Part shown: piece by piece, positions 63,878 through 64,000 of the stretch | How the letters are laid out: every line of letters starts with the position of its first letter | Numbering within the stretch: the stretch's first letter is position 1 | NCBI GenBank assembly: GCA_026874595.1 | Contig: JAPPUL010000089.1 | Coordinates: 124,001-188,000 of the forward strand | Length of the DNA: 64,000 nt | Origin: Sipunculus nudus | Lineage: Eukaryota; Annelida; Sipuncula; Golfingiida; Sipunculidae | Reading direction: 5' to 3' | Position numbers and translations under genes: made by a program | Notes under the pieces: model-generated | What the model saw: the letters and a program-made list of their open reading frames with translations, nothing else | Database searches by the model: none | What the model was told of the DNA's origin: nothing

Positions 63878-64000
63878 ATGGAAGAGAAGGAAATAACTAA
63901 AGGCTTTGTATCGGAAGAAAATATAAGGCTAAGTAAGATAATGTCGGTAATATCGGTTGTAGGGATATTGTTTTTGGTGGTAAGTTTTTTTGTATATGTA
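63878..64000 (+). CDS. DUF1634-like membrane protein, start only
   Basis: The frame opens with ATG at 63878 and runs off the window (41 codons seen). The N-terminus (EEKEITKGFVSEENIRLSKI) is followed by a hydrophobic helix (SVISVVGILFLVVSFFVYV). A short charged start then helix, right after a TauE/SafE gene, fits the small DUF1634 membrane proteins that accompany such exporters. Family assignment rests on context and the first helix only. Confidence 0.6.
   Translation, partial: MEEKEITKGFVSEENIRLSKIMSVISVVGILFLVVSFFVYV

Overview
The window is AT-rich DNA from a Gram-negative bacterium with an anaerobic, sulfur-based energy metabolism. It carries dsrA, dsrB and a DsrL-like flavoprotein (dissimilatory sulfite reductase and its likely electron-transfer partner), a TusA-type sulfur carrier, a TauE/SafE-type exporter, a five-heme cytochrome c, LL-diaminopimelate aminotransferase, FolE2, PilZ and CheX domains and many lipoproteins. 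This suggests a Desulfobacterota- or Nitrospirota-like lineage, possibly an uncultivated one, but I cannot fix the taxon from sequence alone. Codon use leans heavily to ATA and AGA/AGG, and the coding strands are purine-rich. I saw no tRNA, rRNA, insertion sequence, prophage or CRISPR array.

Layout. 1-4043 (minus): argG (3' end outside the window), dapL and a secreted unknown. 4728-11853 (plus): fliN, tusA, folE2, a DegP-type protease whose second PDZ domain is out of frame, two SurA-N-like chaperone-like proteins, a TKEA-repeat protein and a guanylate kinase-like/NUDIX-like fusion. 11861-15357 (minus): GAF-PAS histidine kinase, AttH/CrtC-like protein, transaldolase-like aldolase. 15649-22766 (plus): pstSCAB-phoU plus a PhoR-like kinase that lacks the phospho-acceptor histidine. 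22813-25919 (plus): MltB-like lytic transglycosylase, purM, small exported protein. 25962-31797 (minus): two unknowns behind a consensus promoter, then dsrA-dsrB-dsrL and a small unknown. 32504-33520 (minus): alcohol dehydrogenase pseudogene with two frameshifts. 33683-38743 (plus): tag, two hsp20 genes, htpG, ddl. 38752-49445 (minus): small unknown, an array of GLUG-repeat lipoproteins, carB, cinA. 49593-53119 (plus): radical SAM protein, lipoprotein, five-heme cytochrome. Then mnmA (minus), glnE, a CheX-receiver-PilZ protein and leuA (plus), a cobalamin-type radical SAM protein (minus), and a TauE/SafE protein followed by the start of a DUF1634-like gene cut by the window edge.

How the parts fit. 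The dsr genes with TusA and the TauE-like exporter point to sulfite/sulfur metabolism; DsrC, DsrMK, AprAB and Sat are not in the window. The pst-phoU block handles phosphate uptake and sensing, but no phoB follows. DegP, the SurA-N-like pair, hsp20 x2 and htpG are protein quality-control functions. Short perfect tandem repeats (9-20 nt units) recur between genes, often right after a stop codon or just before a start, and several indel-type frameshifts (degP, adhP) suggest that slippage is active in this genome or that the assembly has indel errors.
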